Assembly (NCBI GenBank): GCA_001577215.1
Contig: LSCC01000026.1
Location: 1-28,806 of the forward strand
DNA: 28,806 bases
Direction: 5' to 3'
Source: Fidelibacterota bacterium TCS52
Lineage (GTDB): Bacteria > Fidelibacterota > Fidelibacteria > Fidelibacterales > Fidelibacteraceae
The notes under the pieces are model-generated. The model was not told where the DNA came from, did not search any database, and was given only the letters and a program-made list of their open reading frames with translations. The position numbers were made by a program, and so were the translations under genes. Position 1 is the first letter of the stretch. Each line of letters opens with the position of its first letter. Positions 14,943 through 24,248 of the stretch are shown here, in pieces.

Positions 14943-15779
14943 CTAAAATTTTCCTAAATAAATAGATAATAATCCAAAAAACATTTCTACTTTTAGTATT
15001 CTTGCTAAATGATAATACTTTTTTTGTTTTTTATTGATCAAAAGATAACCAATCATTAAAATAACCGGAATTTCCACACTAATTACAACTACAATTAAAT
15101 AATATATACCATAAATTTCAATTAAATATGGAATTAAGATCACTATAATTAAAACAAACATTAAAAACGCAACAATAGATTTAGTTTTATCAGTTCCGAT
15201 CTTCACAGGAAGCGTATTTGCATTGAATTGCTCATCTCCCTTCACATCTTCCATATCTTTTATTATCTCACGAATTAATGAGAAAAGAAAGGTTAAAACT
15301 GCCGGAACAATACCGACCTTATAATTTCCAAATGCACTACCAGCAAAAATAAATGCCAGCCCCAAAATAAAAGATACCAATAAATTCCCCCATATTGCTA
15401 TTTGCTTTAATTTTGTTGCATAAACAATCATTAATGGTGTAGCAATAAACATAGAAATTATGAATGAAACTATTCCAAGTGAAAAAGAAATAACATTTCC
15501 AACAACAAACAAAATAATTGCAAATATTTTCACTTCAGAAATATTTAATTTTCCGACAGGAAGTGGGCGATTCGGACGATTTATCTTATCAATTTCTATA
15601 TCACAAATATCATTTACGCAATTTGCCGCTGCATTTAACAACATCACAACTAACATTGCAAATATTAATTTTATCACACTAGGAAATTGTGTAAAAAAAG
15701 TAGCTGTGATCAGAACAGACATTGATCCCAAAAATATATTTATTGGCCTTGATATTTTATAATAATAAAAAATTTTCAT
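14943..15779 (-). CDS. UbiA-family prenyltransferase, archaeal DGGGP-synthase-like
   Basis: This 278-residue polytopic membrane protein (eight or nine hydrophobic helices) is an intramembrane prenyltransferase. Both Asp-rich motifs that bind the prenyl diphosphate through magnesium are present: NDICDIEID (N56, D57, D60, D64) followed by NRPNRPLPVGKL, and DMEDVKGD (D175, D178, D182). The motif spacing and the R-E-I-I-K-D-M-E-D-V-K-G-D block resemble digeranylgeranylglyceryl phosphate synthase of archaeal lipid synthesis more than UbiA or MenA. FCB-group bacteria are known to carry such homologues. Other UbiA acceptors (quinone or chlorophyll-type) cannot be excluded. No ribosome-binding site is seen; a -10-like box lies 6 bases before the ATG. 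Confidence 0.85.
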   Translation of the reverse strand: MKIFYYYKISRPINIFLGSMSVLITATFFTQFPSVIKLIFAMLVVMLLNAAANCVNDICDIEIDKINRPNRPLPVGKLNISEVKIFAIILFVVGNVISFSLGIVSFIISMFIATPLMIVYATKLKQIAIWGNLLVSFILGLAFIFAGSAFGNYKVGIVPAVLTFLFSLIREIIKDMEDVKGDEQFNANTLPVKIGTDKTKSIVAFLMFVLIIVILIPYLIEIYGIYYLIVVVISVEIPVILMIGYLLINKKQKKYYHLARILKVEMFFGLLSIYLGKF

Positions 15780-15785
15780 AGTTCA

Positions 15786-15795
15786 AATATACAAA
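15786..15795 (-). promoter_or_regulatory. Leaderless-type promoter box of the UbiA gene
   Basis: Minus-strand TTTGTATATT ends 6 bases before the ATG at 15779, so transcription should begin at or next to the start codon. The same TTTGTAWAWT box precedes phoH and the SPOR gene. No convincing -35 is seen. A 14-bp palindrome TTTAATATATTAAA lies just upstream at 15803-15816 and could be an operator or chance. Confidence 0.45.
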
Positions 15796-15900
15796 TATCT
15801 TATTTAATATATTAAACATTTTTTGAAAAAGTCCTTATTATTTTTTATTAATAATAATTAATTACTCAAATGATGATACTAATCTTTTATTATAATTTTA

Positions 15901-15929
15901 CTGAAATTTTCAATATTATTTTGTATAAT
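15901..15929 (+). promoter_or_regulatory. Leaderless-type promoter of phoH
   Basis: -35-like CTGAAA (15901-15906), 17-base spacer, -10 TATAAT (15924-15929) preceded by TTTG. The ATG at 15936 begins 6 bases after the -10, which places the expected start point at the A of the ATG. Confidence 0.55.
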
Positions 15930-15935
15930 ATAGTT

Positions 15936-16883
15936 ATGACAGAGACGAAAAGAGAAATAATATTAAAAGGATTGGATCCACTTGCTATATTTGGTGTAAA
16001 TGATGAAAATTTGGAAATCATTCGCTCTCATTTTAATGCAACATTAATTCCTCGAGGAAATAATCTTATAGTTACAGGAGAATTTTCTACAGTTGAACAA
16101 ATTCATCACCTATTAAATGAATTAATTAAATTGATCCCTAAGAAAAAATATCTTGATCCTGAAGATATTGAAACATTAATAAATATTGAAGCAAGTGAAA
16201 AACATCCCATTTATTCTGAACCTGATGAACAAATAATTCTATTCACACAAAATGGAATTATCAAGCCACGAACAGAGGGACAAGAAAAATATTATAATAT
16301 TTGTCAAAAAAACGACATAACTTTTTCAGTTGGACCTGCAGGAACCGGTAAAACATATCAAGCTGTTGCTGTTGCCGTAGCTGCCCTAAAGAACAGAGAA
16401 GTTTCTAAAATAATATTATCTCGACCTGCAGTGGAAGCCGGTGAACAGTTGGGGTTTCTGCCTGGGGATATGCGTGAAAAAATCGATCCTTATCTTACGC
16501 CACTTTACGATGCATTAATGGAAATGATCACACCCGAAAAATTAAAGACATATTTTGAAAAAAAGATCGTAGAAATTTTACCTTTAGCTTTTATGCGTGG
16601 TAGAACACTTGACAGCGCCTATTTGATATTAGATGAAGCTCAAAATACTACAAAATTACAGATGAAAATGTTTCTCACCAGAATTGGTGTAAATTCAAAA
16701 GCTATCATAACTGGAGATATGACTCAAATTGATCTGCCTAAAAAAACTCAATCAGGTTTAATAAACGCTATAAAAATTTTAAAAAATATTAAAAATATTG
16801 GTTTTTGTGAATTAACAGGATCAGATGTGGTTCGTCATCCATTAGTTAAAAAGATCATTAGAGCTTATTCGAAAGAGATTTAG
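15936..16883 (+). CDS. phoH: PhoH-family ATPase
   Basis: This 315-residue cytoplasmic P-loop ATPase belongs to the PhoH/PhoL family, linked in other bacteria to RNA metabolism with the YbeY endoribonuclease. An N-terminal KH-like segment (~10-70) precedes the ATPase core, which shows Walker A GPAGTGKT (133-140), the conserved SRPAVEAGEQLGFLPGD block, Walker B LILDEAQN (233-237) and the sensor ITGDMTQIDLP. I start at ATG 15936 (MTETKRE) because the 22 residues encoded upstream are hydrophobic, not family-like, and overlap the promoter. There is no ribosome-binding site. ybeY is not next to it here; tmk follows after ~90 bp. Confidence 0.95.
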   Translation: MTETKREIILKGLDPLAIFGVNDENLEIIRSHFNATLIPRGNNLIVTGEFSTVEQIHHLLNELIKLIPKKKYLDPEDIETLINIEASEKHPIYSEPDEQIILFTQNGIIKPRTEGQEKYYNICQKNDITFSVGPAGTGKTYQAVAVAVAALKNREVSKIILSRPAVEAGEQLGFLPGDMREKIDPYLTPLYDALMEMITPEKLKTYFEKKIVEILPLAFMRGRTLDSAYLILDEAQNTTKLQMKMFLTRIGVNSKAIITGDMTQIDLPKKTQSGLINAIKILKNIKNIGFCELTGSDVVRHPLVKKIIRAYSKEI

Positions 16884-16972
16884 AGTTAAGGTTTATTCTC
16901 TCCTTTTTCCAACAAATTCCTATTATTTATAAAATATTTTTATTATAATATACGACAAATAAAAGGAGAATA

Positions 16973-17584
16973 ATGTTCATTACATTTGAAGGTATAGACG
17001 GATGTGGGAAATCAACACAAGCAGAATTATTAGCAAAATATTTAGAAAAAATCGGTTATGAAGTAATCAATATTTTTGATCCGGGCTATACTAAAATTGG
17101 CAATGAAATAAGAGATATCCTACTTGATCTAAAAAGCAATAAAATGCATCCTCATACGGAATTATTATTATATTCTGCAGCACGAAGTCAACTTGTAAGT
17201 GAAATAATAACTCCTGCACTAAAGAAAAATAAAATTGTAATAAGCGATAGATTTTTTGATTCTACAACTGCATATCAAGGTTATGGTAGAGATATTTCAT
17301 TAGATTTAATAAACAAATTGAACCTTATTGGAAGTCATCACTTGACTCCTGATATTACATTTATTGTAAATGTCGATCTAAAAAATGCAAATGGTCGTTT
17401 AGAAAACAAAAGTAACATTGACAGAATGGAATCAGAAAATTCCAAATTTAAGAATAAGGTATTATCCGGTTATGTGGAAATAGTAAAAAAATATCCTGAA
17501 AGATGTTTTTTAATAGAAGGCAATAAATCGGTAAAGGAAATTCAAAAAAAGATAAAAGAAATTACAATTAAAAAAATTCGATAA
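16973..17584 (+). CDS. tmk: Thymidylate kinase
   Basis: This 203-residue cytoplasmic kinase converts dTMP to dTDP for DNA synthesis. It shows the P-loop GIDGCGKST (7-15), the dTMP-binding DRF motif (D92-F94, in SDRFFDSTTAYQGYGRD) and the LID segment with DRMESE. The usual REPGGT loop is FDPGYT here, so the first two positions differ from the common form. A strong AAGGAG site (16963-16968) lies four bases before the ATG, unlike the leaderless-type neighbours. A TATAAT at 16944-16949 may be its -10, but no good -35 is seen. Confidence 0.96.
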   Translation: MFITFEGIDGCGKSTQAELLAKYLEKIGYEVINIFDPGYTKIGNEIRDILLDLKSNKMHPHTELLLYSAARSQLVSEIITPALKKNKIVISDRFFDSTTAYQGYGRDISLDLINKLNLIGSHHLTPDITFIVNVDLKNANGRLENKSNIDRMESENSKFKNKVLSGYVEIVKKYPERCFLIEGNKSVKEIQKKIKEITIKKIR

Positions 17585-17676
17585 TAAGCAAATTATAGGA
17601 AAAATCAAATATCACTTTACACTTATTCTCTTTTCAATTAATTAAAAATTATATTTCGTTTTATATTATTATTTTG

Positions 17677-17682
17677 TAAAAT
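17677..17682 (+). promoter_or_regulatory. Leaderless-type promoter box of the SPOR gene
   Basis: TTTG followed by TAAAAT ends 8 bases before the ATG at 17691, within TATTATTTTGTAAAATATA, nearly the same sequence as upstream of phoH. The -35 region is weak. Confidence 0.45.
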
Positions 17683-17690
17683 ATATAATT

Positions 17691-18428
17691 ATGAAAACAA
17701 AACATCCTAAAATATATTTTCTATTAATATTGATCTTAGTTTTGACTTCTTTTTCATTTTCAAACGAATTTGATGAAGTTTTAAAAGGCAAAAATAGCAT
17801 CGCCTTACGAATGTCAATAAAAAATATGCCTGACAATGTGCAAAAAAGAGTAATTAAAGCGATTTTGGAAGAAAATGGTGAAAAGACACTTTCTCAAGCA
17901 AAACAAATAATTATGGATTCATCAGATCCTACTATCTCTGCCTATGTTAAAATCGTCATTGCAGATCATTATCTATTAGATAACAATTTTATTAATGCAC
18001 AAATCCAATTAGAGGAAGCAATTGAACTTGATCCAAAAATCAAGCAGACCAAATACTTTAAGTTGATAAAATCAAGAATTTCTGGTCCTTTACATAAAAC
18101 AGATCCTAATACAAATCCCAAAAAAATCTCTTACTTTAATTTAGACAGTGATCTTATTCAAGAAAAAACAAGTGATAAAAAGTTAACGGAAAAACCATTT
18201 CATATTCAAGTTGGTGCTTTTTCAGATTTAAAAAACGCTAAAGAACTGGCACAATTTTATTCAAAAAACAGTTATTATGTTAAAATAGTTAAAAAACAAA
18301 CATCTAATAAAATATTATACCTCGTTCGTATTGGGAAATATGAAACTTTTTCTGAAGCCGATCAAGTATTAAATAAAATCAACAGCGAATTTCAAACTAC
18401 TGGATTAATCGTAAAAGACAAAAAATAA
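17691..18428 (+). CDS. SPOR-domain envelope protein
   Basis: This 245-residue exported protein has a signal peptide (MKTKHPKIYF..., cut near FSFS-NE, ~24). A helical, TPR-like middle follows (~30-125: NNFINAQIQLEEAIELDPK), then a linker, and a C-terminal SPOR domain (~165-240: FHIQVGAFSDLKNAKELA, YLVRIGKYETFSEADQVL). SPOR domains bind peptidoglycan stripped of its stem peptides, often at division sites, so the protein probably sits in the periplasm on the wall. It ends one base before the PorZ-like gene, so translation of the two should be coupled. It has no ribosome-binding site and a -10-like box immediately upstream. Confidence 0.9.
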   Translation: MKTKHPKIYFLLILILVLTSFSFSNEFDEVLKGKNSIALRMSIKNMPDNVQKRVIKAILEENGEKTLSQAKQIIMDSSDPTISAYVKIVIADHYLLDNNFINAQIQLEEAIELDPKIKQTKYFKLIKSRISGPLHKTDPNTNPKKISYFNLDSDLIQEKTSDKKLTEKPFHIQVGAFSDLKNAKELAQFYSKNSYYVKIVKKQTSNKILYLVRIGKYETFSEADQVLNKINSEFQTTGLIVKDKK

Positions 18429-18429
18429 C

Positions 18430-20835
18430 ATGTTAAAATTAAGTAAAATATTTAAACTGTTTATTGTCATTTTTCTATTATTTAGTTCACTTTTAGCCAC
18501 TATTGGCGATTGGTATTCTTATGGAAATTTGACAACTTTATACGATTTAAATTATTATAATGATTGTGTATTTGCAGCCTCAAATGGCGGATTAGTAGAA
18601 TTTGATCAACAATCACTTAAGATCAATATTTATACAAACAACGACTTTTTAGATAACATTAATATTTCATATTTTCATATAGATAAATCCGGTACTTATT
18701 GGTTCGGATACGATAGTAACCCAACAAAAATTACTTATTATACAAAAAATGGAAAAATAAAACATCATGATTTTCAATTCTCAAAAATAAATACAATTAC
18801 AAGTGACAGCAATAATATTCTAATAGCTTATGAAAAAAATTTAACAAATGGAATTGCTCATTTTGTAAAAAATAATAATGAATATGCATTTAAAGATTTT
18901 TACGAACAGTATCCTATAGATATTGAGGAAATTTATTCATTACAAATTTATAATAATAATATATATATTGGTTGTGCAAATGGATTATTATCTGGGAATC
19001 TGGATAATCCGAATTTAAAACCATCTAGTGCTTGGACAGTAATTAACACTAATGATACGAGAAATTTTTATTCATATAATGACACATTATTTCTAACTCA
19101 AAATAATTCCATTTATTATTTAGATAACAATTCTACTACTCTTTATAATAATGGCATTACAACCTACCCAGAAGTTACATTTTCATCAAATTCTCAGGAT
19201 CTATTTTATGTAAATACCCATCAAATTTATAAAAAAACCAACAACAGTTGGAAAAATATTTATTCTACTGATGAAAATATTACCGGATTCACATGTTCAG
19301 ATGATAAATTATTTTTGGGAATAGAAGAAAAAGGTTTAATAGAGCTTTCATTTGATGGAGAAATCCAAAGTTCTTTTATACCAAATTCTCCAATTTTTGC
19401 AAGAACCAATACTTTCAGATCATTGGCAATTGATGATAATGGAAATGTCTATATCGCTCACAATGATGGGATCGATATATTTAGAAAATATTATTGGCAC
19501 AATCTAATTAAAGCAGATTCCATTGTTAATATAAATAACTCTGCTAATTCCAATTCATTTTCATCTGATACATTAGCATATTCAATACAAAAAGGAACCG
19601 AAGCAGCAACTTGGGACATGCATGTTTCTTCAAATAATTATTTATATTTCACATTAACAGATTATCATACGAGTATAGAGCAATATTTAGATTATGAACC
19701 GGTAGTTGGGCTTGGAGTATTTTTTAAATTAAATTTGAATGATTATTCTGAATATTCTCTTTATGATACAACTGATGATATTTTCCACGGAACTGAAAAT
19801 CTCGGTGGAACCGAAGAATATGTTAAAATGCGTGGAATTGCAGAATCTTCAATTGGTGATATTTGGGTCATAAATGCTCATGTAGGGAACAACGAATCAT
19901 TAGTTCGCTTCAAAACCGATGGTAGTATTAAAAAATATTCTACAACTGAATCCGAAAGTGAATTACAATTATTGCCAAACGAAATGGTATTTGATGATCA
20001 TGGAAGATTAATAATTGGAAATACTTTAAATCAAGAAAATCCAATTATTACGGAAGGCGGAGTTACAATTTTTGATGTAGAAAATGATGAGTGGTATTTA
20101 ATAAACAAATCAAATGGATTAGCAAATAATAATGTTTTATCACTATGCAAAGATACAGATGGCTCTATTTGGATTGCAACTTCTAGTGGTGTGCAAAACA
20201 TCCGCACAAATTTCATATTGGATCACAATACATTTGATGATGATATTTCACAGGTTTTTAATACTTTTAACCAAGGTAGTGAAACAGTTTTGCGTGGATT
20301 GACAGATGTGAATGTAAGAAAGATCAGAATCGATATTCGAGGGAATGTTTGGTTCTTGACTGAAAATAACGGCATTAGAATCTATAAAAATGATGGAACT
20401 TGGTTCAATTCCGGCTATGGATATACAGAAGATAATTCTCCTTTATTGAACAACACAATTTATGATGTTGTCTTTGATAATGAAAATGGATACGCTTATA
20501 TTTTAAGTCCATCAGGATTAAATAGTGTAGAAACAGCTTGGAAAAAAGAAATAGAGACAACAAGTAATATTATTATTTTTCCTCAACCATTTGATCCAAA
20601 TAAAAATGAAAGAATAGTATTTGACAACCTACCTGATCAAAGTGAAATAAAAATAACCACAATTAATGGCAGAGTAATTTCAACTATTTCAACAGAAGAT
20701 TCTCAAAATTATGGCAATCAAATTATTTGGGATGGAAAATTAGATAATGGAAAAAAAATCTCACGAGGCATATATCTTGTATTGATCCATAATGTTGACG
20801 GGTTAAGTGAAATGAAAAAATTAGCAGTATATTAA
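18430..20835 (+). CDS. PorZ-like secreted beta-propeller protein with T9SS-type C-terminal domain
   Basis: This 801-residue secreted protein has a signal peptide (cut near LLAT-IG, ~24). A PorZ-like propeller start follows (GDWYSYGNLTTLYDLNYYND, CVFAASNGGLVEFD). More blades of the two-component-regulator type come later, such as IAESSIGDIWVINAH, LCKDTDGSIWIATSSGVQ and RIDIRGNVWFLTENNGIRIY. The last ~85 residues are a sorting-type domain (IIFPQPFDPNKNE, INGRVISTIS, WDGKLDNGKKISRGIYLV). In Bacteroidota, PorZ is a surface component of the type IX secretion system that helps attach cargo. The resemblance is in architecture; orthology is not shown. It begins one base after the SPOR gene stop. Confidence 0.8.
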   Translation: MLKLSKIFKLFIVIFLLFSSLLATIGDWYSYGNLTTLYDLNYYNDCVFAASNGGLVEFDQQSLKINIYTNNDFLDNINISYFHIDKSGTYWFGYDSNPTKITYYTKNGKIKHHDFQFSKINTITSDSNNILIAYEKNLTNGIAHFVKNNNEYAFKDFYEQYPIDIEEIYSLQIYNNNIYIGCANGLLSGNLDNPNLKPSSAWTVINTNDTRNFYSYNDTLFLTQNNSIYYLDNNSTTLYNNGITTYPEVTFSSNSQDLFYVNTHQIYKKTNNSWKNIYSTDENITGFTCSDDKLFLGIEEKGLIELSFDGEIQSSFIPNSPIFARTNTFRSLAIDDNGNVYIAHNDGIDIFRKYYWHNLIKADSIVNINNSANSNSFSSDTLAYSIQKGTEAATWDMHVSSNNYLYFTLTDYHTSIEQYLDYEPVVGLGVFFKLNLNDYSEYSLYDTTDDIFHGTENLGGTEEYVKMRGIAESSIGDIWVINAHVGNNESLVRFKTDGSIKKYSTTESESELQLLPNEMVFDDHGRLIIGNTLNQENPIITEGGVTIFDVENDEWYLINKSNGLANNNVLSLCKDTDGSIWIATSSGVQNIRTNFILDHNTFDDDISQVFNTFNQGSETVLRGLTDVNVRKIRIDIRGNVWFLTENNGIRIYKNDGTWFNSGYGYTEDNSPLLNNTIYDVVFDNENGYAYILSPSGLNSVETAWKKEIETTSNIIIFPQPFDPNKNERIVFDNLPDQSEIKITTINGRVISTISTEDSQNYGNQIIWDGKLDNGKKISRGIYLVLIHNVDGLSEMKKLAVY

Positions 20836-20850
20836 AAAAACAAGAGTTTT

Positions 20851-23484
20851 ATGAAATCAACAACTATTAGAAAACAATTTATTGACTATTTTCAACAGGA
20901 ATTAAATCACGAATTTGTTCCAAGTGCACCTGTTATTCCTCAAAACGATCCAACACTTTTATTCATAAATGCAGGAATGAATCAATTCAAATCATATTTT
21001 TTAGGTGAATCAGAACCCAAATTTAAACGAGCGGTAAATTCACAAAAATGTATACGCGTTAGTGGTAAACATAACGATCTGGAAGAAGTCGGTAAAGACA
21101 ATTATCATCACACATTTTTCGAGATGCTTGGAAATTGGAGTTTTGGTGATTATTATAAACCTGAAGCAATAGAATGGGCTTGGAAATTACTTACAGAAAT
21201 TTATGGAATCGATAAAAATCGTCTCTATGCTACTGTCTACAAAAACGATGATGAATCATACGATTTATGGAAAAAAATATCCGGTTTACCAAAAAATAGA
21301 ATATTGCGATATGGTGAAAAAGATAATTTTTGGGATATGGGAGCTATCGGTCCTTGCGGTCCTTGTTCGGAAATTCACTACTATCGCGGTGATGATGTAA
21401 AAAACCAAGATCCAACAAAAGTAAATGCCGATGACCCAAATTATATTGAATTATGGAATTTAGTATTCATACAATATAATCGTGATAAAAATAATAAACT
21501 TACTCCTTTACCAAAAAAACATGTGGATACAGGAGCGGGATTGGAGCGACTTGCTGCAACTTTAAATAATAAATTAAGCAATTATGAAACAGACCTTTTC
21601 TCCCCTATTATAGATAAGATCGCAGATATTTCAAAAGTAAAATACAATAAAAACAAATCCGGAATTCCTCATCGCGTTATTGCGGATCACTTACGAATGT
21701 TAGCATTTTCGATTGGTGACGGAGCATTCCCAAGCAATGAAGGAAGAGGTTATGTGTTAAGAAGAGTATTAAGACGAGCAGCTCGTTTTGGTATAAAGTT
21801 GAATGTACACGAACCATTTATTTACAAATTAGTTCCTACACTGATCGACACAATTGGGGAAGCATTTCCGGAAATAATAAATAGACAAAAACATATCCAG
21901 CAAGTAATAAAAAGTGAAGAAAAATCATTCGGATTGACATTGGATAAGGGCTTAGAAATATTTGAAGATATTGCAAATAAAGTTAAGAAAAATAACAATA
22001 AAATCATTCAAGGGGCTGATGTATTTAAACTTTACGATACTTTTGGGTTTCCAGTTGATTTGACAAATATGCTTGCAGAAGAGAAACAATTGAAAATTAA
22101 CATGAATTCATTTAATAACTTGATGAAAAAGCAAAAAGAAATGGCCCGTTCCAAGAGTAAATTTGGTACTGTTAAAACTTTAACACTTGAAGAAACTCTT
22201 GAAATGACAGAAAAAATTGAATCTAAAAAAACCCAAAATTCAAAATTCATTGGCTATAATAATTTTACTTCAGAATCCAATTTATTGAAACAAATTCAAC
22301 TTGATAAGGATTTTTACTTGGTATTTGATCAAACTCCTTTTTATCCTGAATCCGGCGGACAAGCCGGTGACAAAGGCGAAATCATCATTTCAGGTAAAAA
22401 ATATTTCATCATTGATACACAAAAAAGAAATGATGATATTCTACATAAAATTAAATCAAAATTAAAAATATCTCAAAATATAAATCCTGTAAAATTAATT
22501 GTTGATAAAGAAAATCGGTTAGGTTCAGCGAGAAACCATACTGCCACTCACCTTCTACAAGCTGCATTAAGAGAGGTGCTCGGAGATCACGTTCACCAGT
22601 CCGGAAGTTTTGTATCATCTAAATATTTAAGATTTGATTTTACACATTATGAAAAAATCAAAGAAAAAGACCTAGATAAAATACTTAATTTGGTAAATCA
22701 AAAAATAATAAAAAATATTCCTGTCGAACCAAAAACAGAAAAATACAAAAATGCAATACAAAACGGAGTAATAGCTTTATTCGGTGAAAAATATTCGGAC
22801 AATGTTCGCTCAATAAAAGTCGGTGATTTCTCTTATGAATTATGTGGCGGAACTCATGTAAAATACACAGGTGAAATCGGACCATTTATAATTAAAAGCG
22901 AATCGGGAGTTGCATCGGGAATACGAAGGATCGAAGCAATAACCGGTAAAAGATCAATCGACAGTTTATTAAAGTATAATAAAATTTTAACTGAATTAAG
23001 CTACATTATGGATTCTCCAATAAGTAAAATAGCGAGCAAAGTTGAAAATGTTTTTAAACACAGAAGAACATTAAAGAAGACAATTAACAGATTGAGAAAA
23101 AAACTCATTGGTTATTCAGTTGATGAATATATAAAATCACCAATAAAAATAAATGGACACAATCTATATTTAAATATTGTTGAAGTGAATTCCATAGATG
23201 AATTGAAAAACATTGGAGATAAAGTAAGAGAAAAGCTAAAATCATCGGTTGCAATTTTCGGTACAGTGCTCAATTCAACTCCTCAAGTTTTATGTATAGT
23301 AACTGACGATTTGGTAAAAGAAGGAATTAATGCAGGAAAAATTGTCGGTATGATCGGCAAGAAATTAGGCGGTGGCGGTGGCGGAAGACCACATATGGCA
23401 ATAGCAGGCGGGAAAAAACCCGAACTGCTTGAAAAAATAATTAGCAGTATCAAAGAAGACAACAATATTAAAAAATTACTCTGA
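20851..23484 (+). CDS. alaS: Alanyl-tRNA synthetase
   Basis: This 877-residue enzyme charges tRNA-Ala. The N-terminal catalytic domain begins with the normal MKSTTIRKQFIDYF and contains NAGMNQFK and the HTFFEMLGNWSFGDY block. The tRNA-recognition helices follow. The editing domain has the zinc ligands HTATH (H563, H567) and CGGTH (C665, H669), so removal of mischarged Ser/Gly should work. The C-Ala domain ends with a glycine-rich GGGGGGRPHMAIAGG. Length is typical. It begins 15 bp behind the PorZ-like gene with a weak AAGAG site and is followed after 8 bp by scpA. Confidence 0.98.
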   Translation: MKSTTIRKQFIDYFQQELNHEFVPSAPVIPQNDPTLLFINAGMNQFKSYFLGESEPKFKRAVNSQKCIRVSGKHNDLEEVGKDNYHHTFFEMLGNWSFGDYYKPEAIEWAWKLLTEIYGIDKNRLYATVYKNDDESYDLWKKISGLPKNRILRYGEKDNFWDMGAIGPCGPCSEIHYYRGDDVKNQDPTKVNADDPNYIELWNLVFIQYNRDKNNKLTPLPKKHVDTGAGLERLAATLNNKLSNYETDLFSPIIDKIADISKVKYNKNKSGIPHRVIADHLRMLAFSIGDGAFPSNEGRGYVLRRVLRRAARFGIKLNVHEPFIYKLVPTLIDTIGEAFPEIINRQKHIQQVIKSEEKSFGLTLDKGLEIFEDIANKVKKNNNKIIQGADVFKLYDTFGFPVDLTNMLAEEKQLKINMNSFNNLMKKQKEMARSKSKFGTVKTLTLEETLEMTEKIESKKTQNSKFIGYNNFTSESNLLKQIQLDKDFYLVFDQTPFYPESGGQAGDKGEIIISGKKYFIIDTQKRNDDILHKIKSKLKISQNINPVKLIVDKENRLGSARNHTATHLLQAALREVLGDHVHQSGSFVSSKYLRFDFTHYEKIKEKDLDKILNLVNQKIIKNIPVEPKTEKYKNAIQNGVIALFGEKYSDNVRSIKVGDFSYELCGGTHVKYTGEIGPFIIKSESGVASGIRRIEAITGKRSIDSLLKYNKILTELSYIMDSPISKIASKVENVFKHRRTLKKTINRLRKKLIGYSVDEYIKSPIKINGHNLYLNIVEVNSIDELKNIGDKVREKLKSSVAIFGTVLNSTPQVLCIVTDDLVKEGINAGKIVGMIGKKLGGGGGGRPHMAIAGGKKPELLEKIISSIKEDNNIKKLL

Positions 23485-23492
23485 GTTATTGA

Positions 23493-24215
23493 ATGGAAAG
23501 AAAATATCAAATAAATTTAGACACTTTTGAAGGTCCTTTAGATCTATTATTATATTTTATTAAACGCGATGAATTGAATATTTATGATATTCCAATTGCT
23601 AAAATTACAAAAGAATATTTAGAATATCTTAATTTGATGCATACTCTAGATCTGCAAATCGCAGGTGAATTTGTTGAAATGGCAAGTAATCTGATGAGCA
23701 TCAAGGCAAAAATGTTATTGCCAAGATTTGCCGAAGCGGATGATGATATTGAAGATCCAAGGAATGAACTTGTTCAACGACTATTGGAATATCAACAATA
23801 TAAAGAAATGGGAAAAGAGATGAAAAAACTCGAAGATGATAACATTTCATATTTCCATCGAAATCCAAACTTAACTTATGTTGATAAAAATGTTGATGCA
23901 GAAGAAGTGTTGCATAAAATATCATTATTTGATATTCTTACTGCTTTTAAAAATGTATTAGACAAAATTCCGGATGAACCGATTCCTCATGGTGTACAGC
24001 TTGATGATGTAACTATTGATGATCAAACAAAATATTTATACACATTTTTCATAAAGAAATCAAAAGTAAATTTTTCAACAATTGTAAAAACAATTAAAAG
24101 TAGAGTTGTATTGATCGTAACATTTATTGCAATTTTAGAAATGATAAAAACACAGCAAATTCGTATCTATCAAACCGATCTATTTGAAGATTTTATTATC
24201 GAAAAAGTAGAATAA
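23493..24215 (+). CDS. scpA: Segregation and condensation protein A
   Basis: This 240-residue protein is ScpA, the kleisin that links SMC heads in the bacterial condensin complex and acts in chromosome segregation. The N-terminus carries the signature FEGPLDLLLYFIKRDELNI, followed by DIPIAKITKEYLEYL and the ASNLMSIKAKMLLP helix that binds the SMC neck. The C-terminal winged helix (FSTIVKTIKSRVVLIVTFIAILEMI) binds the SMC cap. It lies 8 bp behind alaS. Its partner scpB follows, but only after an unusual 166-bp gap. Confidence 0.97.
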   Translation: MERKYQINLDTFEGPLDLLLYFIKRDELNIYDIPIAKITKEYLEYLNLMHTLDLQIAGEFVEMASNLMSIKAKMLLPRFAEADDDIEDPRNELVQRLLEYQQYKEMGKEMKKLEDDNISYFHRNPNLTYVDKNVDAEEVLHKISLFDILTAFKNVLDKIPDEPIPHGVQLDDVTIDDQTKYLYTFFIKKSKVNFSTIVKTIKSRVVLIVTFIAILEMIKTQQIRIYQTDLFEDFIIEKVE

Positions 24216-24221
24216 TTGTTG

Positions 24222-24248
24222 ATTGGAAATTAGAAATTGGAAATTAGA
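24222..24248. repeat. Two-copy 14-bp repeat in the scpA-scpB gap
   Basis: ATTGGAAATTAGA occurs at 24222-24234 and again at 24236-24248. It is followed by TTTTACACAAAGGACACAAA and a second CACAAAG at ~24285. The 166-bp gap has no open frame of note and no hairpin. It looks like a small intergenic insertion that separates two genes usually tightly linked. Confidence 0.6.

Noticed and set aside
15803..15816. 14-bp palindrome TTTAATATATTAAA between ubiA and phoH as an operator
   Set aside because: It consists only of A and T in a very AT-rich gap; chance is a fair explanation, so it is only mentioned under the promoter.
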